Positions 17,422 to 17,476 of a stretch of DNA of 17,476 nucleotides are shown one piece after another. Every line of letters begins with the position of its first letter. Within the stretch, counting starts at the first letter, position 1. The stretch comes from Brachionus koreanus (lineage: Eukaryota; Rotifera; Eurotatoria; Ploima; Brachionidae), in the NCBI GenBank assembly GCA_016987375.1, contig PJRA01000051.1, forward strand, positions 590,950-608,425, in the 5' to 3' direction. Under the pieces are notes generated by a model, which saw only the letters and a program-made list of their open reading frames with translations, was not told where the DNA came from and ran no database searches. The position numbers and the translations under genes are program-made.

Positions 17422-17476
17422 TTATAATTTATTCTAACCAAAATGCCATTAACATTGAAAATGTTTGTTAAAAACA

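Noticed and set aside
1..17476. tRNA, rRNA or CRISPR features
   Set aside because: I found no cloverleaf with conserved A/B boxes, no rRNA-like block and no regularly spaced direct repeats with unique spacers. The tandem repeats present are irregular and decayed.

Overview
The window is eukaryotic nuclear DNA: very AT-rich, standard stop codons, GT-AG introns and AATAAA polyadenylation signals. Short introns (45-80 bp), a P-type Ca2+ pump of animal PMCA type and the mix of degraded transposons point to a small invertebrate. The style resembles a monogonont rotifer of the Brachionus type, but this is a judgement from family resemblance. A flatworm or another AT-rich invertebrate is not excluded.

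Layout. 1-2607: a DNA transposon with perfect 135-bp terminal inverted repeats, read as Mutator-like (MULE). It holds a second, older inverted repeat, a leftover basic C-terminal transposase-like exon, and an isolated GC-rich CGGGC block. 3030-3532: a three-exon gene for a secreted 124-aa protein with eight mature cysteines, assembled here from splice sites. 3883-6213: a single-exon 776-aa orphan seven-transmembrane receptor with a large ectodomain, on the same strand, 350 bp downstream of the small gene. 6650-8452: a minus-strand transposon graveyard, with a SWIM-finger MULE transposase pseudogene and a Tc1/mariner-type pseudogene interrupted by a 207-bp solo LTR with a 4-bp target duplication. 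8453-9640: AT-rich DNA with no gene that I can see.

9767-17421: a complete plasma-membrane Ca2+-ATPase gene in five exons. The exons join in frame with matching phases to encode about 1132 residues, with every hallmark P-type motif and a C-terminal calmodulin-binding-like segment. Its 1.2-kb intron 1 carries a decayed tandem repeat. Its 2.9-kb intron 2 is filled with minus-strand LINE reverse-transcriptase pieces and another MULE tail.

Function. The Ca2+ pump is a housekeeping gene. The small secreted Cys-rich protein beside the orphan receptor is the most interesting pair. A secreted-ligand/receptor relationship is possible but is only inference from adjacency, shared orientation and similar leader sequences. 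The rest is mobile-element debris of different ages.
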